A DNA stretch of 64,000 nt from Falsiroseomonas stagni DSM 19981 (lineage in GTDB: Bacteria; Pseudomonadota; Alphaproteobacteria; Acetobacterales; Acetobacteraceae): the NCBI RefSeq assembly GCF_900114315.1, contig NZ_FOSQ01000009.1, forward strand, positions 124,001 to 188,000, read 5' to 3'. Under the pieces are notes generated by a model. It made no database searches, had not been told where the DNA came from, and worked only from the letters and a program-made list of their open reading frames with translations. The translations under genes and the position numbers were made by a program. Shown piece by piece: positions 8,802 to 16,616 of the stretch (positions are counted from its first letter, which is position 1; each line of letters opens with the position of its first letter).

Positions 8802-11800
8802 GTGTTCGCCGAACTCGCCGCGCTCTCGAACTTCACCTTCCTCGAAGGCGCTTCCCACCCCCGCGAACTGATCGCCGCCGCCAAGGCACTCGGCATGCCC
8901 GCCATCGGCATCGCGGACCGCAACTCCGTCGCCGGGCTGGTGCGCGGCATGGTGGCGGCGGAGCAGGTGGGCATCCGCTACGTGCCCGGCATCCGCCTGG
9001 CGCTGGACGATGCGTCCGAATACCTGGCCTGGCCCAGCGACCGCCCCGCCTGGGGCCGCCTCTGCCGGATGCTCTCCGAAGCGCGCATGGAAGGCGAGAA
9101 GGGCGAGACCCGCCTGACCCGCGATGCCCTCATCGCCGCGGCGGAGGGCCAGGTCCTGGCCCGCATCCCCACCCCGGACATGGGCGCCAGCCTCCGCGCC
9201 GATGCCGCCGCGCTGCGGGGCCGCCTGGCGCTGCCCCTCATGCTCGCCGTCGATCATCGCTGCCGGGGCGATGACCAGGCGCGGCTCGATCGCCTCTCGG
9301 CGCTGGCGGGCAGCGCGGGGCTCGGCCTCATCGCCGCCGGCGGTGTCCGCTACCACGCGCCCGAACGCCGGCGCGTCGCCGATGTGCTGGCCGCCATCCG
9401 CCTCGGCGTCACGGTGGAGGAGTTGGGCTTCGCCGCCGAACCCAACGCGGAGGCCCAACTCCTCCCGCCCGCGGAAGTCGCCCGCCGCCTGCCCCGCCAT
9501 CCGGAGGCGCTCGCCGCCACGCTCCGCGTCACCCGCGCCTGCAGCTTCTCGCTCCGCGACCTCTCCTACGAATACCCGGAGGAGATCCTGGACCCCGGCC
9601 GCAGCGCGCAGGAAACCCTGGCCGCGCGGGTCGAGGCCGCCTGCCTGGAACACTACCCGCTCGGCACGCCGCCCAAGGTGGCGCGGCAGATCGCCCACGA
9701 ACTCGCGCTGATCTCGCAGTTGGACTACGCCGCCTATTTCCTGACGGTGCATGAGATCGTGCGCTTCGCCCGATCGAAGGGCATCCTCTGCCAGGGCCGC
9801 GGATCGGCGGCCAATTCCGCCATCTGCTACGTGCTCGGCATCACCGCCGTGCCGCCCGACAAGCACGACATGCTGTTCGAACGCTTCATCAGCGCCGCCC
9901 GCGACGAACCGCCCGATATCGACGTCGATTTCGAACACGAACGGCGCGAGGAAGTCATCCAGCACATTTTCTCAAGATACGGCCGCGAACGGGCCGCCCT
10001 GACCGCGACACTCATCCGCTACCGCGAACGCAGCGCCATCCGCGAAGTCGGCAAGGCGATGGGGCTGACGGAGGATGTGACCGCGCGCCTCGCCAAATCC
10101 GTCTGGGGTTCCGGCGACAAGTCGCTCAATGAACTCGCGGAGGATAGCGGCTACGCGCCGGAGGGCGATCCGAAGCTCCGCATGGCGATGGAGATCGCGG
10201 AGGAGGTGCAGGATTTCCCCCGCCACCTGGCCACCCATGTCGGCGGCTTCGTCATCACCAAGGGCCCGCTGATCGAACACACCGTCGTCGTGAAGGCCGC
10301 GATGGAAGGCCGCACCACCATCGAATGGGACAAGGACGATATCGAGGCCCTGCGCATCCTGAAGGTCGATGTGCTGGGCCTCGGCATGCTCACCTGCATC
10401 CGCCGCGCCTTCGACCTGATCGAGGGTGCGACAGGCAAACGCTGGACGCTCGCCTCCGTGCCCCAGGACGATCCCGCCACCTATGCCATGCTGAAGCGCG
10501 CGGATTCCGTCGGCGTCTTCCAGGTGGAAAGCCGCGCGCAGATGAACATGCTGCCGCGGCTGCGCCCCGCGAAATTCTACGACCTGGTCGTGCAGGTCGC
10601 GATCGTGCGCCCCGGCCCGATCCAGGGCGACATGGTCCACCCCTATCTCCGCCGCCGCAACGGGGAGGAAGAGCCCACCTACCCCTCGCCGGAATTGCGC
10701 GGCGTGCTGGAAAAGACGCTCGGCGTGCCGCTGTTCCAGGAACAGGCGATGCAGATCGCCATCGTCGGCGCGGGCTTCTCCCCCTCCCGCGCCGACCAGC
10801 TTCGCCGCGCCATGGCGACCTTCCGCAACACCGGCGAGATCTGGAAATTCCGCCAGGATTTCTGCGGCGGCATGGTCGCGCGGGGATACGAACAGGAATT
10901 CGCGGAACGCTGCTTCAAGCAGATCGAGGGCTTCGGCACCTACGGCTTTCCCGAAAGCCACGCGGCCAGCTTCGCGCAGCTCGTCTACATCTCCGCCTGG
11001 ATCAAGCGCCACCACCCCGCCGCCTTCGCCGCCGCGCTGCTGAACAGCCAGCCCATGGGCTTCTACGCGCCGGCGCAGATCGTGCGGGACGCGCGGGAAC
11101 ACCACGTCGAGGTCCGGCCTGCGGATATCACGCGCTCCGACTGGGACTGCACGCTGGAAGCCCCCTCAGTATCCCTCCGCCTCGGCCTCCGCCTCATCGC
11201 CGGGCTGCACCAGCACCACGCGGAATCCCTCATGGCCGCGCGCGCCGAATCCCCCTTCGCCGACATCCCCGACCTCGCCCGCCGCGCGCGGCTGGACCGC
11301 GGCGCCATGCAGGCGCTGGCCCGCGCCGATGCCTTCGGCCCCCTCGCCCAGGGCCGACGCGGTGCCCTCTGGGAAGCCGCCGGCATCGAGGCCCCCCTCC
11401 CCCTCTCCCAGGCCCGCGACGCACAACTGCCGCTGCTGCCGCCGGAAACCGCCGGGGAGGAGACGGTGCTGGACTACGCCGCCACCGGCCTCTCGCTCCG
11501 CCGTCACCCCATGGCGCTGCTTCGCGCCGCCATCCGGGACCGCGGCGCCGTCGACACGCGCGCCCTCACCGCATCACGCCAGGGCCGCTGGCTGAAGCTC
11601 GCCGGCCTGGTCCTGGTCCGCCAGCGCCCCGGCAGCGCCAAGGGCGTGGTGTTCTTCACGGTGGAGGATGAGTTCGGCACCGCGAACCTTGTTCTCTACC
11701 CCGATGTCGTGACGCGCGACCGCGCCGCCGTCGTCGCCGCCCGCCTGGTCATGGCGGAAGGCCGGGTGGAGCGGCACGAACAATCCGCCGTGCCCATCAT

Positions 11801-12005
11801 CCACCTGCTGGTGAAGCGGCTGCATGACTGGTCCGGGATGCTGGACGGCCTGCACCGCCTCGATGCCGACGACCCCAGCTGGAAGCGCAGCCTCGCCCGT
11901 GCGGATGAGGTGGAGCGCCCGAACCTGCACGACCCCCGCGACCCCGCCATCCGCGACGCGAAACGGAACGCCACCGCCATGCCGCCATCGCGTGATTTTC
12001 GTTAA
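8802..12005 (+). CDS. dnaE2: DnaE2, error-prone DNA polymerase III alpha subunit
   Basis: This 1067-residue protein is the translesion C-family polymerase of the ImuB-DnaE2 mutasome. It begins with a PHP domain (FAELAALSNFTFLEGASHP). The polymerase palm follows, with catalytic aspartates in PPDIDVDFEHERREEVI (about D372, D374 and D376). Then come GRGSAANS, the fingers segment YRERSAIREVGKA, FQVESRAQMNMLPRLRP, and VRPGPIQGDMVHPYLRRR. The C-terminal part contains an OB-fold region (VEDEFGTANLVLYPDV). The short PHP domain and total length fit DnaE2 rather than replicative DnaE. The start is GTG at 8802, 3 bp after the imuB stop, so the two form an operon under the upstream SOS box. Confidence 0.96.
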   Translation: MFAELAALSNFTFLEGASHPRELIAAAKALGMPAIGIADRNSVAGLVRGMVAAEQVGIRYVPGIRLALDDASEYLAWPSDRPAWGRLCRMLSEARMEGEKGETRLTRDALIAAAEGQVLARIPTPDMGASLRADAAALRGRLALPLMLAVDHRCRGDDQARLDRLSALAGSAGLGLIAAGGVRYHAPERRRVADVLAAIRLGVTVEELGFAAEPNAEAQLLPPAEVARRLPRHPEALAATLRVTRACSFSLRDLSYEYPEEILDPGRSAQETLAARVEAACLEHYPLGTPPKVARQIAHELALISQLDYAAYFLTVHEIVRFARSKGILCQGRGSAANSAICYVLGITAVPPDKHDMLFERFISAARDEPPDIDVDFEHERREEVIQHIFSRYGRERAALTATLIRYRERSAIREVGKAMGLTEDVTARLAKSVWGSGDKSLNELAEDSGYAPEGDPKLRMAMEIAEEVQDFPRHLATHVGGFVITKGPLIEHTVVVKAAMEGRTTIEWDKDDIEALRILKVDVLGLGMLTCIRRAFDLIEGATGKRWTLASVPQDDPATYAMLKRADSVGVFQVESRAQMNMLPRLRPAKFYDLVVQVAIVRPGPIQGDMVHPYLRRRNGEEEPTYPSPELRGVLEKTLGVPLFQEQAMQIAIVGAGFSPSRADQLRRAMATFRNTGEIWKFRQDFCGGMVARGYEQEFAERCFKQIEGFGTYGFPESHAASFAQLVYISAWIKRHHPAAFAAALLNSQPMGFYAPAQIVRDAREHHVEVRPADITRSDWDCTLEAPSVSLRLGLRLIAGLHQHHAESLMAARAESPFADIPDLARRARLDRGAMQALARADAFGPLAQGRRGALWEAAGIEAPLPLSQARDAQLPLLPPETAGEETVLDYAATGLSLRRHPMALLRAAIRDRGAVDTRALTASRQGRWLKLAGLVLVRQRPGSAKGVVFFTVEDEFGTANLVLYPDVVTRDRAAVVAARLVMAEGRVERHEQSAVPIIHLLVKRLHDWSGMLDGLHRLDADDPSWKRSLARADEVERPNLHDPRDPAIRDAKRNATAMPPSRDFR

Positions 12006-12119
12006 CGCAACAAGCACTCACGCGACCGAGTGCCATCTGCACCCGCCACGCGGAACATCCGCGCACCATCGCGCAGCACCGGCGTTGCCCCTCCGAACCC
12101 CATAACGGAGACGCCACCG

Positions 12120-13025
12120 ATGTTCATGCGCATGGACAAGCTGCTGATCGACCTGCCGGAGCCCACCTCCGCCGATCCCAACGCCGCCAGCGCCCTGCAG
12201 GAACTGCTCGGCGGCAAGTTCGGGGAGATGTCGACCCTCAACAACTACATGTTCCAGTCCTTCAACTTCCGATCGAAGTCGAAGCTGCGTCCCTTCTACG
12301 ACCTCGTCGCCTCCATCACGGCGGAGGAACTGGGCCATGTCGAACTGGTGACGAATGGCTGCGCGCTGCTGGCCAACGGCCCGCCGGAAAAGGCGCCGAA
12401 GGGCGAGCCTGGCGACACGCCCTTCGACATGATGAAGGATGTGCGCGATCCCTCCGCCTTCTTCACCGGCGGCGGCGCCGGCCTGCCCTTCGACAGCATG
12501 GGCCGCCCCTGGAACGGCACCTTCGTCTTCCACACCGGCAACCTGGTGCTGGACCTGCTGCACAACTTCTTCCTCGAATGCGGCGCGCGCATGCACAAGC
12601 TGCGGGTCTATGAGAGCGTGTCGGACCCCACCGCGCGGGAGGTCTGCGGCTACCTGCTGGTGCGCGGCAGCGTGCACGCCCAGGCCTATGCGCTGGCCCT
12701 GAAGAAGATCACCGGCGTGTCGATCGAGAAGATGCTGCCCGTACCGAACATCCCGCTGTCCAACATCAAGGAATCCGCGAAATACGAGGCGGAGGGCATC
12801 CATCGCCGCCTCTATACGAACAGCCCGGAGGACTACAAGGCGATCGCCGGCATCTGGTCCGAGGACGAGACCACCTATGACGGCACCGGCCCGCTGGTCG
12901 TGATGAACGGCCCGCCGGAATCCGGCAAGATCCCCGACCTCGCCGGCGCCTCCTCCGCCTTCACCCCGGACTACGCGCCGGAGGAGATCTTCGAGATCGC
13001 GCAGAAGCTTTGGAAGGCGTCGTAG
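12120..13025 (+). CDS. Manganese (non-haem) catalase
   Basis: The 301-residue product is a dimanganese catalase that disproportionates hydrogen peroxide in the cytoplasm. The four-helix-bundle ligands are visible: E36 in KFGEMSTL, the E-E-L-G-H motif with E70 and H73, E153 in LECGARMHK, and H186 in GSVHAQAY. The C-terminal GTGPLVVMNGPPE and ASSAFTPDYAPEEIFEIA match the long family members. The start chosen is ATG 12120, preceded by ACGGAG; a longer frame from 12030 adds a low-complexity leader. It follows dnaE2 by 114 bp and probably has its own promoter. Confidence 0.93.
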   Translation: MFMRMDKLLIDLPEPTSADPNAASALQELLGGKFGEMSTLNNYMFQSFNFRSKSKLRPFYDLVASITAEELGHVELVTNGCALLANGPPEKAPKGEPGDTPFDMMKDVRDPSAFFTGGGAGLPFDSMGRPWNGTFVFHTGNLVLDLLHNFFLECGARMHKLRVYESVSDPTAREVCGYLLVRGSVHAQAYALALKKITGVSIEKMLPVPNIPLSNIKESAKYEAEGIHRRLYTNSPEDYKAIAGIWSEDETTYDGTGPLVVMNGPPESGKIPDLAGASSAFTPDYAPEEIFEIAQKLWKAS

Positions 13026-13038
13026 CCAGACCCTCCCT

Positions 13039-13075
13039 CCCCCGCGATTGCGCGGGGGTTGCGGCGCTGCCGCAA
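13039..13075. terminator. Tandem hairpins after the Mn-catalase gene
   Basis: CCCCCGCG/CGCGGGGG (13039-13058, loop ATTG) is followed at once by TTGCGGC/GCCGCAA (13059-13075, loop GCT). They begin 14 bp after the catalase stop and may end its transcript, although no T-run follows. The GCT trinucleotide loop is shared with the hairpin array at 14182. Confidence 0.45.
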
Positions 13076-13112
13076 CGCCGTAGGCTGGCGGGGTGCGGGT
13101 AAAGAGCAACCC

Positions 13113-13541
13113 ATGCCCCCCTCACCACTCCCCTTCGACCCCACCCGCTTCCTCGCCGCCCAGGACCCGCTCATCCACCAGGTCCGCGCCGAACTCGCCG
13201 CCGGCCGCAAGCGGACGCATTGGATGTGGTTCGTCTTCCCCCAACTCGCCGGCCTGGCCCGCAGCGACACCGCGCGCTTCTACGCGCTCCACACGCTCCA
13301 GGACGCGAAGGACTGGCTCGCCCACCCCATCCTCGGCCCGCGGCTGCGCGACTGCACCGCCCTGGTGAATGCCGCCGCGCCGCGGCCCCTGGCGGACATC
13401 CTCGGCGGGATCGATGCGCTGAAGTTCCGCTCCTGCATGACCCTCTTCGCCGCCGCCGCCCCCGCCGACCCTCTGTTCGCGGAAGCCCTGGCACTGCATG
13501 GCGACGGCCAGCCGGACCCCCAGACCCTCGCCCTGCTGTGA
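13113..13541 (+). CDS. DUF1810 family protein
   Basis: This 142-residue protein matches DUF1810. Visible family features are FDPTRFLAAQDPLIHQVRAEL at the N-terminus, the block KRTHWMWFVFPQLAGLARSD, then LQDAKDWLAHPILGPRLRDC, and the C-terminal ALKFRSCMTLFAAAA. The family is small, cytoplasmic, mostly alpha-helical and of unknown biochemical role. The start is ATG 13113 (MPPSPLPFD); a longer frame from 13059 would translate through the preceding hairpin region. It lies 87 bp after the catalase and upstream of the Fur-like box. Confidence 0.88.
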   Translation: MPPSPLPFDPTRFLAAQDPLIHQVRAELAAGRKRTHWMWFVFPQLAGLARSDTARFYALHTLQDAKDWLAHPILGPRLRDCTALVNAAAPRPLADILGGIDALKFRSCMTLFAAAAPADPLFAEALALHGDGQPDPQTLALL

Positions 13542-13560
13542 CCCGGCCCGGCCAGGCTCT

Positions 13561-13585
13561 AATTGCGAACGCTTCTCAATTGCGA
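13561..13585 (+). promoter_or_regulatory. Fur-like iron box
   Basis: The segment TTGCGAACGCTTCTCAATTGC differs at only a few positions from the well-known Fur-type element TTGCGAATGATTCTCATTTGC. It also forms direct repeats AATTGCGA at 13561-13568 and 13578-13585. It lies about 40 bp upstream of the ATG at 13624 and could make that gene iron-responsive. Confidence 0.45.
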
Positions 13586-13623
13586 TAGACCTGGGCTCCG
13601 ACAGGCACAGGAGCGATTCCCAG

Positions 13624-14085
13624 ATGGCGACAACCGGCCTCCCCCGCTGGCCCTGGACCAATGCCGAGGCCGAGGCGCTGCCCGCGGCCGAGCGCCTGGC
13701 CATCGACGCCGCCCGCGCCTGGGCCCGCGCCGCCCGCACCGGCACCCCGGCCCTGCCCGCCATCCGCCACCTGCTCGCGACCGAGGATGCGGGCGACGCG
13801 GCGGAGCCGCTGGACCGCCTTCTCCGCGCCCTCGCCCAGTCGCCCCTGACGGTCGGCTGCCCCCTATGCCCCCGCCTGGTGGGGGAGGAACCGGCCCTGC
13901 TCCTGGCGCTGGCCTGTGCCCAGCGCGGGCCGAGGCGCGAGGCCCTGGCCTGCCTGCTGCGCCGCATGACCCCCTGGGACGCCTATGCCGCGACCGCCGC
14001 CGCCATCGAACTCGGCTGCGCCTTCCGCCGCGCGGGGCTGCGCTTCGCGGACCCGTGGAATGATACCAACGGCACGATGCAATGA
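13624..14085 (+). CDS. Orphan alanine-rich protein with a CPLC motif, possibly iron-regulated
   Basis: I do not recognise this 153-residue protein. It is largely helical and rich in Ala, Leu and Arg, with a CPLCP motif near residue 80 and a further cysteine in the helices after it. There is no signal peptide or membrane span, so it is probably cytoplasmic. The start ATG 13624 is preceded by CAGGAG (13608-13613), and the Fur-like box lies just upstream. The longer open frame from 13498 overlaps the DUF1810 gene and reads through the box, so it is unlikely. Roles in iron or haem handling are only suggested by the promoter. Confidence 0.7.
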   Translation: MATTGLPRWPWTNAEAEALPAAERLAIDAARAWARAARTGTPALPAIRHLLATEDAGDAAEPLDRLLRALAQSPLTVGCPLCPRLVGEEPALLLALACAQRGPRREALACLLRRMTPWDAYAATAAAIELGCAFRRAGLRFADPWNDTNGTMQ

Positions 14086-14428
14086 ACTGCGGCCGGCGAA
14101 GCCGGCCGAGGCCGCGACGGGCGCCCATGCGCGTCGCTTTGCAACGCGCATGGGGTCCCGGAATGCGGCCCGCCGCCAGTGCGTCACGCCGAAGGCGTGC
14201 CTGCGGCACGGTCACGGCGCTGCCGTGGCGCCAAGCGGCCGGAGGCCGCGCGTCACGCCGAAGGCGTGCCTGCGGCACGGTCACGGCGCTGCCGTGACGC
14301 CAAGCGGCGGGAGGCCGCGCGTCACGCCGAAGGCGTGCCTGCGGCACGACGCGCTTGAGGGCGGCGGAAAATGCCAACGAGCCGCTGCAAGCGGCCGTTG
14401 GCATGAGACACCGTGACCAAAGGATAAT
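14086..14428. repeat. Hairpin array with 69-bp tandem repeat (343-bp gap without a gene)
   Basis: A 69-bp unit begins at 14182, 14251 and 14320 (third copy partial). Each full unit packs four 15-nt palindromes with trinucleotide loops: CACGCC-GAA-GGCGTG, the overlapping CGTGCC-TGC-GGCACG, CACGGC-GCT-GCCGTG, and GCGGCC-GGA-GGCCGC. Flanking it are GGCCGGC-GAA-GCCGGCC (14091-14107), an 11-bp stem CCCATGCGCGT/ACGCGCATGGG (14124-14154), and a 15-bp stem ATGCCAACG+GCCGCT with loop GCA (14371-14404). No open frame here looks like protein. It resembles an assembly of REP/BIME-like palindromic repeats or a structured RNA. The period of 69 keeps frame, so spurious frames read through it. Confidence 0.85.
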
Positions 14429-14464
14429 GTGACCGGGCCCGGCCCCTGGTGCATATGCACCAGG
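14398..14464 (+). promoter_or_regulatory. Promoter and 20-bp palindromic operator of the marR-MFS pair
   Basis: CCTGGTGCAT|ATGCACCAGG (14445-14464) is a perfect 20-bp palindrome, typical of a MarR-family operator. TTGGCA at 14398-14403 and GATAAT at 14423-14428 are plausible -35 and -10 boxes, with a long 19-bp spacer. This would put the operator just past the transcription start. AAAGGA at 14419-14424 could instead be the ribosome site for GTG 14429. Autoregulation by the adjacent MarR protein is inferred. Confidence 0.6.
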
Positions 14465-14875
14465 GTGACGCCCGAGCCCGATCTCCGCGCCTGCTTCGGC
14501 TTCCGCACCCGCCGCGCCACGCGCGCGCTCACGCGGCATTACGAACGGCACCTGGCACCCGTGGGCCTCAAGCCCACGCAGTTCAGCGTGCTCGCCGCGC
14601 TCAGGATGGGGAGGCACCGGGACCTGACGCATCTGGCGGAGATGCTGGGCCTGGAACGCACCAGCCTGCTCCGCGCGCTGGCGACCCTCGGCGCCAGCGG
14701 CTTCCTGACCCCGGGCCACGCGCTGACGGCAGCCGGCCAGGCCCGCTTCGCCGCTGCCCTGCCGCTGTGGCAGGCGGCGCAGGACGGCGTCGCGGCCGAA
14801 CTCGGCGACCAGGACAGCGCCATCACCATCCTCGAACAGCTCGGCGAACGGCTCGGCCGTCCCGCCCGGGCATAA
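14429..14875 (+). CDS. MarR family transcriptional regulator
   Basis: This 148-residue protein is a winged-helix DNA-binding repressor. It shows the dimer helix CFGFRTRRATRALTRHYERHLAPVGLKPTQFSVLAAL, the recognition region LTHLAEMLGLERTSLLRALATL, and the wing ASGFLTPGHALTAAGQARF. Two GTG starts are possible. GTG 14429 has AAAGGA ahead of it. GTG 14465 abuts the palindromic operator and would give a 136-residue protein closer to the usual N-terminus. It precedes an MFS exporter by 8 bp, the classic arrangement in which the regulator senses a small, often aromatic, ligand and controls its efflux. Confidence 0.88.
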   Translation: MTGPGPWCICTRVTPEPDLRACFGFRTRRATRALTRHYERHLAPVGLKPTQFSVLAALRMGRHRDLTHLAEMLGLERTSLLRALATLGASGFLTPGHALTAAGQARFAAALPLWQAAQDGVAAELGDQDSAITILEQLGERLGRPARA

Positions 14876-14883
14876 GGCTTCCC

Positions 14884-16023
14884 ATGGATCGCCGCATCTG
14901 GCTGCTCACCGCGGCGCAATTCGCCTCCGCCACCGGGGCCTATGCCTTCACCGGGCTGCTCGCCAACCTGGCCGCGGATCTCGGCGTGTCGCTGGCCACC
15001 GCCGGGCAATTGGCCGCCGCCTATGCGCTGACCTATGCCATCGCCGGCGCGCCGGTGGCCGCGCTGACGGCCCGGCTGGATCGCCGCGCCATGCTGGTCT
15101 GGGGCCTTGGCCTGGTGGCGGCGCTGAACATCGCCACCGCCTTCGCCACCGATTTCTCCACGGCGCTGATGCTGCGCGTCGCGGCGGGGCTGGCGGTGAC
15201 GCTGGTGATGCCGGGGGTCGCGGCCTCCATGCTCGTGCCGCCGGAACAGCGGGGCCGTGCCATCGCCATCGTGCTGTCCGGGCTGACTCTGGCCTTCTCC
15301 CTCGGCATTCCGCTGGGCACCGCCATCGGCGGCGTGGCGGGGTGGCGGGGCTGCTTCATCTTCTCGGGCGCGCTGGCGGGCCTCGCCGCGCTCGGCGTGC
15401 AATTCGGCCTGCCGCGGCTGCCCAGCACCGATCGCGGCGGTGCGGCCTCCCTCGGCATCATCCTCCGGCCCGCCATCGCGACGCTGCTGGGCACCACGCT
15501 GCTGGCCTTTGCGGGGCTGTTCTGCATCGCCGCCTATCTCGGCCCCATCGTGACGGCCGCCACCGGGATCGAGGGCAGCGGCATCGGCGCCATCCAGGTC
15601 TTCATCGGCCTGGGCAGCCTGGCCGGCATCGCCATCGGCAGCCGCGTGGCGGGCAGCCAGGGCGCGCGCATCCCGGTGATGCTGTTCGTCCTGCTGGCCG
15701 TGGCGCTGGTGGGCTACACGCTGCTGCTGCTGACGCCGCAGGCCTTCTGGCACGCCGCCCCGCTGGCGCTCTGCGTCTTCGCGGGATCGGTCGCCTTGTT
15801 CGCCCTGGCGCCCCTGGTGCAGACGCGGCTGATGCACCTGGCGCCGCAGGACCGCGCCGTGGCCATCGCGCTGAACGGCGCCACCACCTTCGCCGGCCAG
15901 GGCGCCGGCGCGGCCTATGGCGGCATCGTCATCGGCGCCGCAGGCCTGGCCTGGACCGGCCTGGCCGGCGCCATGCTGGCCGCCGCTGGCGCGCTGCTCG
16001 GCCTGCGGGCCTTCAGGAAGTAG
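14884..16023 (+). CDS. MFS transporter (DHA1-like drug/metabolite exporter)
   Basis: The 379-residue product is an inner-membrane major facilitator with about twelve hydrophobic segments. It starts MDRRIWLLTAAQFASATGAYAFTG. The cytoplasmic loop 2-3 signature ALTARLDRRAML corresponds to the DRxGRR-type motif. Motif C-like glycine-rich segments (FSLGIPLGTAIGGVAGWRG) fit proton-coupled antiporters of the DHA1/arabinose-efflux type. ATG 14884 follows the marR stop by 8 bp. The substrate is not predictable, but co-transcription with MarR suggests inducible efflux. Confidence 0.88.
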   Translation: MDRRIWLLTAAQFASATGAYAFTGLLANLAADLGVSLATAGQLAAAYALTYAIAGAPVAALTARLDRRAMLVWGLGLVAALNIATAFATDFSTALMLRVAAGLAVTLVMPGVAASMLVPPEQRGRAIAIVLSGLTLAFSLGIPLGTAIGGVAGWRGCFIFSGALAGLAALGVQFGLPRLPSTDRGGAASLGIILRPAIATLLGTTLLAFAGLFCIAAYLGPIVTAATGIEGSGIGAIQVFIGLGSLAGIAIGSRVAGSQGARIPVMLFVLLAVALVGYTLLLLTPQAFWHAAPLALCVFAGSVALFALAPLVQTRLMHLAPQDRAVAIALNGATTFAGQGAGAAYGGIVIGAAGLAWTGLAGAMLAAAGALLGLRAFRK

Positions 16024-16040
16024 ACGCTACCAGCCCCCGC

Positions 16041-16616
16041 CTACCAGCGGCGAACCGGCCCGCAATCCAGGTGCACGAAGCCGTCGCGGGAATAGAGCCC
16101 GACGCCGCCGAGTTGCAATTCGGACGCGACCCTCGCCAGCCCCAGCCCCTGCCGCCCCGGCAGCCGGCAATCCGCCGCCATGCCCGACATGTGCAGCGAC
16201 ACGGTGGAGACGCGGCGGCTCCGCCCCGCATTCCGCGCATTCGTCTCCGGCGTGCGGTAGCCGCTGACGACCTCATAGGTCTCGTCGCTGTCCAGCGTCC
16301 ACGCCAGGATGGACATCACGTCGAACAGCCGGGGATCCATCGGCGTGAGTTCGGCGGCGGAGAGGTCGCGGAACACGGTGTCGAGCTGCCGCAGCGCATC
16401 CCGGTCATACCGCCCGTCGCGCCAATAGACGCCGGAGAAGCTGTCCCCCACCACCTGGCGCCTGACGCGCAGCACCCGCGGCGCGCCCCCCTGGGCAATC
16501 GCCGGCGATGCCACCCCCAAGGCGAGGCCGACCGCCGCCGCCATGAAGCCGCGGCGCGGCACGCCATGGGCGGCGCCCTCGCAGCACGGGCACCCGCCCC
16601 CGAACGGCCGCATCAC
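16041..16616 (-). CDS. DUF882/YcbK-type (MepK-like) M15 murein endopeptidase
   Basis: This 191-residue exported protein belongs to the DUF882/M15A group related to E. coli YcbK (MepK), which cleaves peptide cross-links including 3-3 bonds in peptidoglycan. A twin-arginine-type leader is visible (RRGFMAAAVGLALGVASPAIA, residues 21-41). The metal site is complete: H142 and D149 in SLHMSGMAAD and H182 in GFVHLDCGP, with SGYRTPETN upstream. Its ATG overlaps the stop of the L,D-transpeptidase gene (ATGA at 16613-16616). The same enzyme pair is adjacent in E. coli (ycbB-ycbK), which supports a shared role in 3-3 cross-link turnover. Confidence 0.9.
   Translation of the reverse strand: MMRPFGGGCPCCEGAAHGVPRRGFMAAAVGLALGVASPAIAQGGAPRVLRVRRQVVGDSFSGVYWRDGRYDRDALRQLDTVFRDLSAAELTPMDPRLFDVMSILAWTLDSDETYEVVSGYRTPETNARNAGRSRRVSTVSLHMSGMAADCRLPGRQGLGLARVASELQLGGVGLYSRDGFVHLDCGPVRRW

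Noticed and set aside
8049-9965. 638-codon minus-strand open frame opposite imuB and dnaE2
   Set aside because: It mirrors clear coding sequence, reads as His/Gly/Arg-rich repeats, and has no domain. Long antisense frames are expected at this GC content.
14182-14349. CRISPR array
   Set aside because: Unit spacing is regular, but there are no unique spacers; the whole 69-bp unit repeats.
14149-14416. Repeat-peptide frame VTPKACLRHGHGAAV across the hairpin array
   Set aside because: The apparent peptide repeat follows from the 69-bp DNA period being a multiple of three; there is no start with a ribosome site.
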